From the NCBI RefSeq assembly GCF_002911015.1, contig NZ_KZ626893.1, forward strand, positions 1-56,562: a stretch of 56,562 bases of DNA. The letters are read 5' to 3'. The translations under genes and the position numbers were made by a program. This stretch comes from Streptomyces populi (GTDB lineage Bacteria; Actinomycetota; Actinomycetes; Streptomycetales; Streptomycetaceae). Numbering within the stretch: position 1 is the first letter of the stretch; every line of letters begins with the position of its first letter. Under the pieces are notes generated by a model that did not search any database, had not been told where the DNA came from, and saw nothing but the letters and a program-made list of their open reading frames with translations. Positions 1-7,908 of the stretch are shown in pieces.

Positions 1-105
1 ATGGCACGGCTGAAGTCCTGGCAGATCTTCCGCAGATCCCGCATCAGCCCCAACCGCATGAGCGTCATCACCAAAGCCGTCCTCACCCTGGAGAAGCAAC
101 GCTGA
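1..105 (+). pseudogene. C-terminal tail of an IS5-family transposase (cut by window edge)
   Basis: The frame open from base 1 encodes ARLKSWQIFRRSRI followed by SPNRMSVITKAVLTLEKQR and a TGA stop. This is the standard C-terminus of a Streptomyces IS5-family transposase (DDE_Tnp_4 type). Only the last 34 or so codons are in the window, so I cannot tell whether the element is whole to the left. It differs from the two complete elements at 5153 and 6191. The adjacent minus-strand gene reads into it without a stop, which suggests this element landed in the 3' end of that gene. Confidence 0.75.
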
Positions 106-117
106 AAACGCTCACTG

Positions 118-643
118 GTAGGCGCGTATCCGACTGTCGCCGAGGACGCGGCCGCCACCGCGCGGAGGCGCTTCACGGCCTGGTACAAGAGGTGCTCTCG
201 CTGAACGGTGAGCGCGATGTCCGCGGCCTTGCGGGAGGTGTCACCCGCGTGGGCGTCACGCACCATGCCCCTCACGACCTGGGCGAGATCGTCGGACGCG
301 TGGACCACATGGTAGAGCGCCTCCACCACGGACATCGGGCCTTCGAGAATGACGAATTCTGCGGCCCGGTGAACACCGCGGACTTGAGCGGCGAAGCGCT
401 CCATCTTCTCGTCGACCTCCCGCATGTCGGGCCGGTCCGCTTGTAGCGCGTCGCGCACGGCGTCCAAGGCGACATCACGGTCGTACACCGCGCCCAAGTA
501 GTTCGCGTAGGCATCCCGGCGGTGCTGCCTGCGCCATTGGCCGAACTGCGAGCGCGCCGCCCCCGCCCGGTGACCATCGCGGAGCCGAGCGTGGCGAGTG
601 ATCCTACGGCGGCGCCGAGCAATGCGGTGAGTCCAGCATCCAT
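118..643 (-). pseudogene. Membrane-anchored hypothetical protein, paralogue A, frameshifted and 3'-truncated
   Basis: From the ATG at 643 the frame gives MDAGLTALLGAAVGSLATLG, a hydrophobic N-terminal segment. The rest of the protein continues in another frame: SQFGQWRRQHRRDAYANYLG, then ALDAVRDALQADRPDM, then QREHLLYQAVKRLRAV. The switch needs one inserted base (or two deleted) in the G-rich tract near 560-575. The architecture (TM helix, WRRQ..RRDAY motif, helical body of about 175 residues) matches intact genes at 2735-3292 and 8467-9012. No stop is met before the transposase tail at 1-105, so the 3' end was probably removed by that insertion. A sequencing error could explain the frameshift but not the lost stop. 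Function unknown. Confidence 0.6.
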
Positions 644-763
644 GGTCTCATTCTGCCTACGGTAGAGCTGAGTTGGGCCCGGCCTGGGCCGCTGTTCGGA
701 GACCGATGTCGAAGGCGGTGCCCACCAAGCCGCGCGGGCGATGGGCCAAGTAGGGTCCCCCGG

Positions 764-1012
764 GTGACTGTTTCTCCTGAGCACGTCGACAGCAGAGAGG
801 CCCTGGCAGCCTTCGTTCGCTCGTTGCAGCGCAGCCACGCCGAGGACGGAGGCTCATGGGAGAACGCGGACCTCCCGAGCTTCTTGGAGGCTTTGGCTGC
901 ATGGGTCGATGACGCCGATGGCTGGTACGGCAATGCCAGCCGCGAGCTGCCGGTCAGTGGCGACTGGACCTTCTTCGCACGAGCTCTGCAGGCCGCGTCC
1001 ATCTACGAGTAG
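764..1012 (+). CDS. DUF7660 family protein
   Basis: An 82-residue protein starting at GTG 764. It contains LAAFVRSLQRS, SWENADLPSFLEALAAWV, and an acidic/aromatic stretch with GWYGN, ending in ALQAASIYE. This is the usual length and pattern of DUF7660, a family of small single-domain actinobacterial proteins with no known activity. No signal peptide or membrane segment is present. It is divergent from the decayed paralogue A and converges with the small gene at 1057. The ribosome binding site is weak (AGGG), so expression may be low. Confidence 0.75.
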   Translation: MTVSPEHVDSREALAAFVRSLQRSHAEDGGSWENADLPSFLEALAAWVDDADGWYGNASRELPVSGDWTFFARALQAASIYE

Positions 1013-1056
1013 TCCGCGCTGTGGCGAACGAACCAGGGCGACGGCAAGCTCTCTTG

Positions 1057-1302
1057 CTAGGCCGACGGCCCCTCGGCGTCCCTGCGGCTGGACACGACAT
1101 GCCGTGCGATCGTGGACAAGGCCAGCTCGCGATCGTCGTCAACCACTAGCCAACCCTTGTCCAGGAGCGATTGCAGCACTGGGCGAATCTCTTCACCCAG
1201 CTCCTTCGCCAAGTCGTCATCCATGGGGGAGAGGCCATCCTGGACGAGGCTCGCCATGTGGAACACGACGGCTTCCTCCCTCGCGGTGATGTTGAAGTCC
1301 AT
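1057..1302 (-). CDS. Small acidic hypothetical protein
   Basis: Encodes 81 residues from ATG 1302, beginning MDFNITAREEAVVFHMASL and continuing with acidic, helical sequence (DDDLAKELGEEIRPVLQSLL, then KGWLVVDDD). The composition is that of a real soluble protein, unlike the arginine-rich shadow frames. I do not recognise the family. The pattern of a short helical domain with a KGWL turn resembles a winged-helix-like fold, but this is only an impression. It converges with the DUF7660 gene, 44 bases away. Confidence 0.6.
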   Translation of the reverse strand: MDFNITAREEAVVFHMASLVQDGLSPMDDDLAKELGEEIRPVLQSLLDKGWLVVDDDRELALSTIARHVVSSRRDAEGPSA

Positions 1303-1342
1303 GACCTGAAGGTATGCGAGCCCTTTGGCCGCAACACGTCGA

Positions 1343-1683
1343 GGGCTCTGTCGTCACGGGCCGGCCGTCGCGGCTTGCTCTGGTCGAGGCGCCGATGGCG
1401 TGGCTGAGGTCTGTGGGGGCGGAGCGAGGCATACGCGTGCGCGGTTGGTCGGCGCGCCCGCCGTCGTGGCTGACTGTCGTCGGCTGGGGTTCGAACGGGG
1501 TGTGTCGAAGGTGGCGCCGTCAGCCGGGTGCGTCAGGGCTGGGCCGTCCCTGGGCCGTCCGACGTTGCTCAACAGCGGCCAATGACGACCAACGATAACG
1601 ACCAGGCGCACGGGCCCACCGTCCCTGAGCTGGGAAGCAGCAGGTCGCCGAGATCCCCGGCAAGACCCAGGGCAAGAAGAAGC
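1343..1683. repeat. Diverged 340-bp non-coding repeat, copy 1
   Basis: This stretch aligns co-linearly with 8093-8433 at an offset of 6748-6750 bases. Landmarks shared by both copies are GTCACGGGCCGGCC, GGCTTGCTCTGGTCGA, GACTGTCGTCGGCTG, CTGGGCCGTCCGA, CAGCGGCC.ATGACGACC and a terminal GGCAAGAAGA. By eye about three quarters of positions match. It carries no gene-like frame and fills the gap of about 470 bases before the DUF1963 gene. It may be debris of an integration site or of a decayed 3' gene end; its origin is unknown. Confidence 0.7.
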
Positions 1684-1773
1684 TTCGGGACAGGTATCCG
1701 CATGACGGCCCGCGTGAGCGCCGGCAGGTAACTTGCCCACAAACATGCATGTTGATTCAAGGAGGCCCTGCTC

Positions 1774-2577
1774 GTGACGCAGAGCTTTGCTGGTCCGCCG
1801 TACGGCCTGGATGACCTGATACCCGAGCTCGCGGTTCTCGGCCGACGGACGACGCTGCTGTTGCCGAAGAGTGGATCTCCCGAGGTCCGGGAGAGCTCTC
1901 TGGGCGGCCCCATGCTCTGGCCCGCCGATGAACCCTGGCCCTCCTGCGGGCAATCAGGGCACTGGGCCTGGCCCAACGAGAAGACGCCGGCCGGGACAGT
2001 TCCCATGGTCCCGGTGGTCCAGCTCTTCGCGCGTGACGTACCCGAGCTGCCGTTCCCTGAAGGTCTGGACGTACTCCAGCTGGTCTGGTGCCCATTGATC
2101 CATCCCCACGACCGAGCGTGCGCCGCTCTTCCGAGGCTGTACTGGCGCAACGAGGCAGACGTGCTCACCACCGGCCGGCTCCAGGAGATACCAGCCCCCC
2201 AGGAAGGCGAGTACGAAGAAGAGTTCATGCCCAATCCGTGCACGGTGTCCCCCACCTCGGTGGTGGAGTACCCGAACTGGGACCTGCCACGGAAACTTCG
2301 TCAGACCTTGCAGCCCCGCATCGAGGAGCCGGAAGAGCGCTTCGACATGGAGTACACCCAGTTGGCGTGTGCGTTGCAGAACAAGGTCGGCGGCTACCCC
2401 GCCTGGAACCAGCCCCCCGACTGGCCAACTTGCGACAGCGGCCACCGTATGGAACATCTGCTCAGCGTCACGCCGGAGGAAGACCTGGACATGACCATGG
2501 GAGACCTCGGCGGCATCTACATGTTCCTCTGTCGCCAGTGCCCGGAACTCCCCTACGCCCACCGCTACGACTGCTGA
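1774..2577 (+). CDS. DUF1963 (YwqG-like) protein
   Basis: Encodes 267 residues from GTG 1774, preceded by a strong AAGGAGG site at 1760-1766. The family signature is clear: SSLGGPMLWPADEPWPSC near residue 40, then VPVVQLFARDVPELPFPEG, LQLVWCPLIH, and a late CDSGHRMEHLLS with a C-terminal GGIYMFLCRQCP. DUF1963 proteins are cytoplasmic and uncharacterised in bacteria. Here two cysteine pairs near the end (C..GH and CRQC) could bind a metal (inference). The gene stands alone between the 340-bp repeat and paralogue B. Confidence 0.9.
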   Translation: MTQSFAGPPYGLDDLIPELAVLGRRTTLLLPKSGSPEVRESSLGGPMLWPADEPWPSCGQSGHWAWPNEKTPAGTVPMVPVVQLFARDVPELPFPEGLDVLQLVWCPLIHPHDRACAALPRLYWRNEADVLTTGRLQEIPAPQEGEYEEEFMPNPCTVSPTSVVEYPNWDLPRKLRQTLQPRIEEPEERFDMEYTQLACALQNKVGGYPAWNQPPDWPTCDSGHRMEHLLSVTPEEDLDMTMGDLGGIYMFLCRQCPELPYAHRYDC

Positions 2578-2734
2578 AGCGCAACCACCGACGACAGGCG
2601 TGCCAAATCCGTGCCAGATCACACGGGGAACACCGGGGACCCAGTCGACCGCCCACCACGCCTCGACGCTGCTCACCCGCAGGTCAGCCACGAAGCAACC
2701 CTGAATACCCTCAGCTTCCCAAGCTGATGGCTGC

Positions 2735-3292
2735 TCACTCCTGTCGGCCAGCGGCCATCCACCGTGGCGGCCAGGTCTGATCACGGGCAACGGCACTCCC
2801 GGCGATCCCCAAGCTTTTTCGTGCGCAGCGATGGTATTCATCTCGCGCATCACGATATTCGCGCCACGCCTGAGCCCAGCTTTCTCGTGTGGCCGGGACC
2901 TTGCCGTGTGCCATCCAGGACAACTGCCACAGGGCGTGGTTGAGGACACGTGCAGCCGTGATCGTGTCCGTGTCGGTCAAGAGCCGAAGGTCCTCCAATA
3001 GGTGACCGCGCCGGTCTTCGGCAGCCGCCGCCTCACCGAGAACCGCTGACGTAGGTTCCAATGGCGATGGGTAGTCGGTGAGACCGCGACCGGCACCAAG
3101 TCGGAGACTGATCATGCAAACCTCCTTCACGGCCCTGGCGTAGTCCGCATACGCCGACAGACGGCGTTCATCCCACCTGACCGCTTGCTGGCGACGCCAG
3201 CGAGAGCGTTCAGTGGTCACAGTGACCAGGTAGGAGGTGGCAGCACCCACCACCACTCCAAGCAGTGTGGGGACTTGGTCAACCAGCGCCAT
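2735..3292 (-). CDS. Membrane-anchored hypothetical protein, paralogue B
   Basis: Encodes 185 residues from ATG 3292 behind GGGGGAGAGG. Residues 5-25 (VPTLLGVVVGAATSYLVTV) form one transmembrane helix, followed directly by a basic anchor and the family motif SRWRRQQAVRWDERRLSAYA. The rest is a cytoplasmic helical body ending near ARKSLGIAGS. The same layout occurs at 8467-9012 and, broken, at 118-643, so the window holds three copies of this family. Function is unknown; the layout suits a membrane-tethered accessory or sensing protein (inference). A palindromic motif about 95 bases upstream (3388-3414) is shared with the SMI1-like pseudogene. Confidence 0.85.
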   Translation of the reverse strand: MALVDQVPTLLGVVVGAATSYLVTVTTERSRWRRQQAVRWDERRLSAYADYARAVKEVCMISLRLGAGRGLTDYPSPLEPTSAVLGEAAAAEDRRGHLLEDLRLLTDTDTITAARVLNHALWQLSWMAHGKVPATRESWAQAWREYRDARDEYHRCARKSLGIAGSAVARDQTWPPRWMAAGRQE

Positions 3293-3387
3293 CTCGAAGC
3301 CTCTCCCCCGGTCGGCCCTGTCCAGATGTTGCGACGCCTAGGACATACCCGCCCGAAAGCTCTTCACGCCGCGCTCCTTCTCTCCCT

Positions 3388-3414
3388 GCTGTACAGCAGC
3401 GGAGTACAGCAACC
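3388..3414 (-). promoter_or_regulatory. Operator-like palindromic motif, copy 1
   Basis: The plus strand reads GCTGTACAGCAGCGGAGTAC followed by AGCAACC. The arms GCTGTAC and GTACAGC form a 7-bp inverted repeat, and GCTGTACAGC is itself palindromic. The same 27-base pattern, 23 of 27 identical, occurs at 5103-5129, also upstream of a minus-strand gene. The arrangement fits a regulator binding site, for example of GntR type (inference). The rest of the 307-base gap 3293-3599 shows nothing else recognisable. Confidence 0.5.
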
Positions 3415-3599
3415 ACCGCAACCGCAACTGACCGCCAGCGCCCCTCAGTGGCCAGTTGGCCCGCCCACTCAACCGTAATGACCACCCAGCCGATAGTTCG
3501 GGACGAAGCGGTCGCGCCAGAACCTGCATCAGACCCACTCCCATACCGGAACCTGGTCGCATATGTTGCAGCCACAACCACACGGGTGGAAGGACTCAA

Positions 3600-3893
3600 G
3601 TGGCAGGCAAGCGTGCGCATTCCCGCAATAACCGGATCGCCTCCCCCGTCCGGAAGATCCGCGGTGCCAGGTTCGCTACCCCGGACTCCGACGCGGAAGC
3701 CATTAAAGAGATCGACGAGGCCCACTTCCCGGCATGGCGCCAGCAGATTGCGAACCTCGCCCCTGCCTCCGCAAACAATCCGGGTGCCGCGAAGAAGGCG
3801 ACGTGCAAAGGTTGCCAGCGCGTCAAGCCTTCATCGAAGGCGTACTGCCCGGCCTGCGTCGAGAAGATCCGCACAGGCAAACTCAAGCCTTGA
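3600..3893 (+). CDS. Small basic zinc-ribbon protein
   Basis: Encodes 97 residues from GTG 3600, preceded by GGAAGGA. The N-terminal half is basic (AGKRAHSRNNRIASPVRKIR), the middle acidic and helical (DAEAIKEIDEAHFPAWRQQI), and the C-terminus carries two cysteine pairs, CKGC and CPAC, 14 residues apart, which should bind one zinc ion. The frame extends further upstream to 3456, but that part is low-complexity and lacks a ribosome binding site. I do not recognise the family. A role in nucleic-acid or protein binding is plausible but unproven. Confidence 0.6.
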   Translation: MAGKRAHSRNNRIASPVRKIRGARFATPDSDAEAIKEIDEAHFPAWRQQIANLAPASANNPGAAKKATCKGCQRVKPSSKAYCPACVEKIRTGKLKP

Positions 3894-4124
3894 CCTTTCC
3901 AGCTCGCGCTCCCTGGCAGCGCATGCCACATCGGGCGATACCGATGAAGAGGGGTGCCGGCCAGTCGGCCGTTGAGGCTCGCCGCGCGCGAAGGCGCAGC
4001 CATCGAACAAGGCCAAATCGCGACCTACTCGGATCCGACCGCAATCAACCACACTTGAACGCATGGGGGGGTATCCGATCAATCCCAGTTCGCATGTGAT
4101 CGCTGTGGCGCCATAAGCGCCGCC

Positions 4125-4517
4125 GTGTGCGAGCGAGGGCGCATCGACCTCATGGCCAAGCTCTGCGATGTCTGCTGGAACACCATCGCCAACGAGATGG
4201 CCGAAGCCGACGGGGCCGCGGCCGCCCCGCGACCCGAGCCGGACCCCGACGACATGTCATGGATCGAGCCACCCACTTGCCCCACTTGCGGAGCATTGGT
4301 TCGAACATGCCCCACGAACTACGATCGCTGGGTCAGCCTCGCCACGGTGGAACTGCCCGCCAAGGACGTCCCAGAGCCCTTCCGGTGGCGTTTGACGAAG
4401 CTCCCGGTCCGATCCCCCGTCGTCACGGACATCGTCGCTGTACGGGTCCGTGGAATCGATCCGCTCCCGGGTGAGCCCGTCGTGCCGACCCACCGCATGA
4501 TGTGCGTCACGGAGTAG
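4125..4517 (+). CDS. DUF6083 family protein, probably longer at the N-terminus
   Basis: The visible frame from GTG 4125 gives 130 residues. It has a CDVCW pair near residue 14, SWIEPPTCPTCGALVRTCPT, then the DUF6083 core: ELPAKDVPEPFRWRLTKLP, DIVAVRVRGIDPLPGEPV, ending HRMMCVTE. The same frame upstream reads QSQFACDRCGAISAAV, a plausible partner zinc knuckle, but it has no start codon. An ATG at 4063 lies in another frame and is followed by a run of seven G (4065-4071); one extra G would join it to this frame. The true start is therefore uncertain. Function unknown. Confidence 0.75.
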   Translation: MCERGRIDLMAKLCDVCWNTIANEMAEADGAAAAPRPEPDPDDMSWIEPPTCPTCGALVRTCPTNYDRWVSLATVELPAKDVPEPFRWRLTKLPVRSPVVTDIVAVRVRGIDPLPGEPVVPTHRMMCVTE

Positions 4518-4692
4518 CGTGAGGCATCGATCACAGCGGAACGGCAGTGGACCGTCGTGCCCGTAGCGTGCCCACCCGACGGGGAGCCACGGGGAGCGTC
4601 GGCGAACAGCGCGAGAACCCGCACGTCAGCATCTCGCCGGTTCAGTCCGGATCCGCATACGCGATCTTCCGAACCAGGGACGTGGAAGGTGG

Positions 4693-5060
4693 CTACCAGT
4701 ACCAGTCGCCATCGCCCGCGAGGGAACGGTGCAGGTAGTCCTCCAGCTCGCGCGCAGCCCACAGCCGACTGTCATTCTCGTGGTCCCAGACGAAGATGTC
4801 CGGACGCTCATGCGTCAGCACGAAGGCGAACTGGTCACCCCCGCCGTTGTCGCCGAAGAACAGCACGGATCGAAGGACATGTACAAGCCCGGGAACGTGT
4901 CGGGGGACCAGAACAGGAAGTTCTGCTCCACGATCCGATCGAGGGGCCACACGACGTCAGTTCCGTACTCGCCGACCATTCCTTTGGTCTCCATCAGCAG
5001 AGCAGTCAGCTGCGCCGGCAAGCCTCGGGCAAGGCTTCGGCAGCGGCTTCTTTCCACATA
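4693..5060 (-). pseudogene. SMI1/KNR4 (SUKH) family protein, broken
   Basis: The minus strand from 5060 begins MWKEAAAEALPEACRRS and stops. A second frame continues with LTALLMETKGMVGEYG, DVVWPLDRIVEQNFLFW and GLYMSFDP. A third supplies VLFFGDNGGGDQFAFVL and DIFVWDHENDSRLW. Together these are the SMI1/KNR4 fold (FDP..FFGD.G.GD.F), which in bacteria often serves as toxin immunity protein. The FDP/LFFGD junction lacks one base (TTCGATCCGTGCTG where one more C is expected), and the start region looks internally deleted. The gene is therefore inactive, unless assembly errors explain both breaks. Confidence 0.7.
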
Positions 5061-5102
5061 GGCGCAGCTTAGGTCGAAGGGCTGACCACCCCGGCGACAG
5101 GC

Positions 5103-5129
5103 GCTGTACAGCAGTGAGATACAGCAACC
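5103..5129 (-). promoter_or_regulatory. Operator-like palindromic motif, copy 2
   Basis: Reads GCTGTACAGCAGTGAGATAC followed by AGCAACC on the plus strand and matches 3388-3414 at 23 of 27 positions. It lies about 43 bases upstream of the SMI1-like pseudogene start on the minus strand. Conservation of the arms rather than the centre suggests a protein binding site shared by genes of the accessory block. Confidence 0.5.
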
Positions 5130-5152
5130 GTCCCCGGTCGACAACGCACTTA

Positions 5153-6187
5153 CGAGTTGGTGCGTGATAGCGGGTGAGGCGTTGTGCCAGGCAGGTGGCA
5201 TGATCCCGCTGTGGCGATCATGGTTAATCGGACAGTGCTGACGCATCGGCTGTTCACGGGGATCTCCCAGCATCATCTTGCTTGTCTGGTCGAGGAGTTG
5301 GCCGCACCGTGGCAGGCCGGACTCGAGGGCCGACGCCATGCCGCACGGGGAGGAGTCCGGAAGCGGGCCGAAGGTGCCGGCGCCCGTCATCAGCTGGTGT
5401 TCGTCGACCGGCTGACGGCCACGCTGATCCATCTGCGGCACGACCTGCCGCACTCGGTGCTCGGAGTGTTGTTCGGCGTCGACCGGTCCACCATCACCCG
5501 GGCGATCGCAGAGATACGCACGCTCCTGGCCGAGCGGGGGTGCGCGGTCCCCGACCGTCCCGGCCTGCGGCTACGGACGCTGACGGACGTGTTCGCCTAC
5601 GCACGGGCCGAGGGCGTCGAGCTGCGGCTGGATGCCACCGAGATCCAGGTCCGCCGACCCCCGGCCAACCGCGGCGGACGCCGTGCGTTCGTCTCGGGCA
5701 AGAAGAAGCAGAACACGATGAAAGCCACCGTGATCGCCGACTGGCGGGGCCGCACGTTGTGGACCGATGCCCTGCGCCCTGGACGTATGCACGACGCCAC
5801 GGCCGCCCGCAACGAAGGCATCGCCGTCTGCTTCCGGCACTTCCCCGATGTCGAGGTCCTCCTGGACGACGGCTACCTGTGCCTGAGCCGCGACCACCGC
5901 GGGCAAGCAATCACACCGCCGAGAAAACCCCGCCCGGGAGCCTTGCCCGGCAGAGTCGAACAGTGGGAACGCGACCGCCACAGCCACTCCTCCGACCGCA
6001 TCACCGTCGAACACGCCCTCGCCGACCACAAACGCTGGAAGCAACTGATGCGCTGGACCCATCGCCGCGACCGCCTCCCCGACACCTACCGCGCCATCGC
6101 CGGCCTCGTCTCCGACCGCACCGCTCAAGCCTGAACAGCGGTCCTCCACGGACCAGCACGCCTCACCCGCTATCACGCACCAACTCG
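5153..6187 (+). mobile_element. Complete IS5-family element (1035 bp), IS1031-like target choice
   Basis: The ends are perfect inverted repeats of 29 bases beginning CGAGTTGGTGCGTGATAG and closing on the reverse complement at 6187. The flanks carry TTA at 5150-5152 and at 6188-6190, a 3-bp target duplication of the TNA type known for the IS1031 subgroup. The element holds one intact transposase gene. Its right-hand TTA is also the left-hand TTA of the next element, so the two elements are stacked on one site. Confidence 0.9.
5220..6134 (+). CDS. IS5-family transposase (DDE_Tnp_4)
   Basis: About 304 residues from ATG 5220 (GTG 5211 is an in-frame alternative). An N-terminal helix-turn-helix is visible around LPHSVLGVLFGVDRSTITRA. 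The catalytic DDE residues are in LDATEIQVRRP (first D), VEVLLDDGYLC (second D) and RITVEHALADHKRWKQL (the E with the usual K/R spacing). The frame is unbroken and of normal length, so the enzyme should be active in moving the element. It lies wholly within the inverted repeats at 5153 and 6187. Confidence 0.93.
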   Translation: MVNRTVLTHRLFTGISQHHLACLVEELAAPWQAGLEGRRHAARGGVRKRAEGAGARHQLVFVDRLTATLIHLRHDLPHSVLGVLFGVDRSTITRAIAEIRTLLAERGCAVPDRPGLRLRTLTDVFAYARAEGVELRLDATEIQVRRPPANRGGRRAFVSGKKKQNTMKATVIADWRGRTLWTDALRPGRMHDATAARNEGIAVCFRHFPDVEVLLDDGYLCLSRDHRGQAITPPRKPRPGALPGRVEQWERDRHSHSSDRITVEHALADHKRWKQLMRWTHRRDRLPDTYRAIAGLVSDRTAQA

Positions 6188-6190
6188 TTA

Positions 6191-7053
6191 CACCGTGTCC
6201 TACATGGTCAGTTTGCCGAGGCGTTTGTAGCAGCAGAAGGCTGCGGCGAGGCCGAGGAAGGCCAGGTAGTTGCGGGGATGTCGCTCGTAGCGGGGTGACA
6301 GGCGGCGGTAGCCGGTCAGCCAGGAGATCGTGCGCTCGATGATCCACCGGCGGCGGCCCAACCGTTGGCTGGAGTCGATTCCCTTGCGGGCGATGCGGAC
6401 GCCGATCTGCTGGCTGTGCAGCCATCGCCGCAGGTCAGGAACGTCGTACGCTTTGTCGGCGTGCAGTCGCTGGGGCTTGGAATGGTCGCTGTGGGATTCG
6501 TGTCCTATGTGGAAATGGGCGACCATCGGCTTCAGCCCGAGGCTGTCGTGAGTGTTCGCCGCAGAGAGACCAACACGTAGAGGCAATCCGTTCGCGTCCG
6601 GCAGGACATGCATCTTGGAACCCGGCTTGCCTCGGTCCACGGGCGACGGGCCTGCAAGTTCGCCCCCTTTTTGGCGCGGACGTGAGCGGAGTCGAGCACC
6701 GCCCGGGACAGATCGACCAGGCCTTGGCCGGCGAGTAGTTCGAGCACCTTCTGATGCAGCCGTCCCCAGACACCCGCACGCGACCAGATCAAGAACCGGC
6801 GGTGCACCGTCGACTTCGACGCCCCGAAACACGGAGGCAGAGCGCGCCAGGCACAGCCGCTGACCAGGACGTAGATAATGGCCGCGAATACCGCCTGGTC
6901 ATCGATGTTGGCCACCCCGCCGCCCTGCGGACGCACCCGCGCCGGCGGCAGCAAAGGCCTGGCGATCTCCCAGAGCCCCTCCGGCACGATCCATCCCCAC
7001 CGCCCACTCCCCATGACCCGGCCAACGACCAACTGACCATGTAGGACACGGTG
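6191..7053 (-). mobile_element. Complete IS5-family element (863 bp), IS427-like with frameshift
   Basis: Bounded by perfect 23-base inverted repeats starting CACCGTGTCCTACATGG at 6191 and ending with the reverse complement at 7053. TTA flanks both sides (6188-6190 and 7054-7056). The left TTA is the right-hand duplication of the preceding element, giving TTA-IS-TTA-IS-TTA. The size, end sequence and two overlapping transposase frames are typical of the IS427 subgroup. Confidence 0.9.
6200..7014 (-). CDS. IS427-like transposase made by -1 frameshifting
   Basis: The first frame (from ATG 7014) encodes GRWGWIVPEGLWEIARPLLP, GCAWRALPPCFGASKSTVHR and VLDSAHVRAKKG. The second, in the -1 frame, resumes at GELAGPSPVDRGKPGSKMHV and continues through LHADKAYDVPDLRRWL and RRRWIIERTISWLTGYRR to the TAG at 6200. 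The overlap contains the run AAAAAGGGGG (complement of 6663-6672); slipping back one base yields AKKGGELAGPSP, the sequence expected for the family. The D, D and E residues are all present. IS427-type elements commonly use programmed -1 frameshifting, so this is read as functional, although a lost base is the alternative. Confidence 0.85.
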
Positions 7054-7113
7054 TTAAAGGACCTCAGCGCTACCGGTACGGCCGCCACCGACCGATCCGC
7101 ATGGAGCTACGGA

Positions 7114-7380
7114 TCAGAAGGGTCGGGAGATCCCGTGGGCTTCGAGCGCTTCGGTGTAGCGCACGAGCTTCGTGCCCAGATCGGCATGGAGGAGGCTCGC
7201 CACGTATCGGGCCTCCTCCAGGTCGCCGGCTGCGCACAGCTCGACAAGCTCGGCCACATCCGCCTGGAGGGTGCTGAGGGTGTCCCCCTGGATCAGGACT
7301 CCAGGGAAGTTCCGTCCCGGAAGGCGCACCACGGCATCGTTACCGCCATCGGTGAACAGCTCGGCCTCTACTCGTTCCAT
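7114..7380 (-). CDS. DUF6959 family protein
   Basis: Encodes 88 residues from ATG 7380: MERVEAELFTDGGNDAVVRL, then PGRNFPGVLIQGDTLSTL and a helical half DVAELVELCAAGDLEEARYV ending EALEAHGISRPF. This is the full DUF6959 pattern, an uncharacterised small soluble family that often sits near toxin-immunity or other accessory genes in Streptomyces. It lies just right of the tandem insertion sequences and is intact. Nothing recognisable is seen in the 225 bases upstream. Confidence 0.85.
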   Translation of the reverse strand: MERVEAELFTDGGNDAVVRLPGRNFPGVLIQGDTLSTLQADVAELVELCAAGDLEEARYVASLLHADLGTKLVRYTEALEAHGISRPF

Positions 7381-7605
7381 CGGAGCCCCGTCTCGGTTTC
7401 CGTCTCGTTCAGAGCCGTTCGCGAGGGTTCAGAGCGGACCGGAGCCAATACCGGCTGTGCCGCTGCCTCCGCGCGAACGTAGGTGAACAGCGTCGTACAC
7501 AGCCCTCTGCGGCATCAACAGACTTGGAAAGCGTGTTGGGCGGCCGAGGGGTGAGGTGTCCCACCTCCTGTCGCCAACGCGTGTCGCTCTGACCATGATG
7601 GGTCA

Positions 7606-7908
7606 ATGCCCGAGTTCAGTTGGCCGGACCGCTCCCTGGTCCCGGCCGGAGATGCCATAAACCGGAGCCGGCCCGCAACAGTTTCCGCACTCCCTCTTGG
7701 ATCTCACGTCAGCGGACGGGTCATCGGCCGACAGCCGTTCGGCGTCTTCCTGCTCCTCGACGGTGTGCCAAATGCAGTTGGTCTTGCCGAAATCACCGCC
7801 ACGCCCCACGACATGAAGCTGCCCGCCTTGGGCACCACCGTGACCGGTGAGGTGATCTGGCACGCGGACCACAACTGTCAGGTGAAGATCCTCCTCGATG
7901 AATGGCAA
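7606..7908 (+). pseudogene. S1-like (OB-fold) protein that has lost its stop codon
   Basis: From ATG 7606 the frame encodes MPEFSWPDRSLVPAGDAINR, then an S1-like domain: PLGSHVSGRVIGRQPFGVFL, LLDGVPNAVGLAEITATP, LGTTVTGEVIWHADHNCQVK, ILLDEW. Homologues of this kind normally end shortly after the DEW, about 100 residues in (from memory). Here the frame stays open as far as 9141, running through the 340-bp repeat and antisense to the gene at 8467-9012; that extension looks like non-coding DNA. The gene is probably damaged at its 3' end, or it makes a fusion with a meaningless tail. Single S1 domains bind RNA, but the role is unknown. Confidence 0.6.

Noticed and set aside
1471..1510. tRNA fragment suggested by GGTTCGAAC within the first 340-bp repeat
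   Set aside because: No acceptor or anticodon stem can be folded around it, and the second copy of the repeat lacks the motif.
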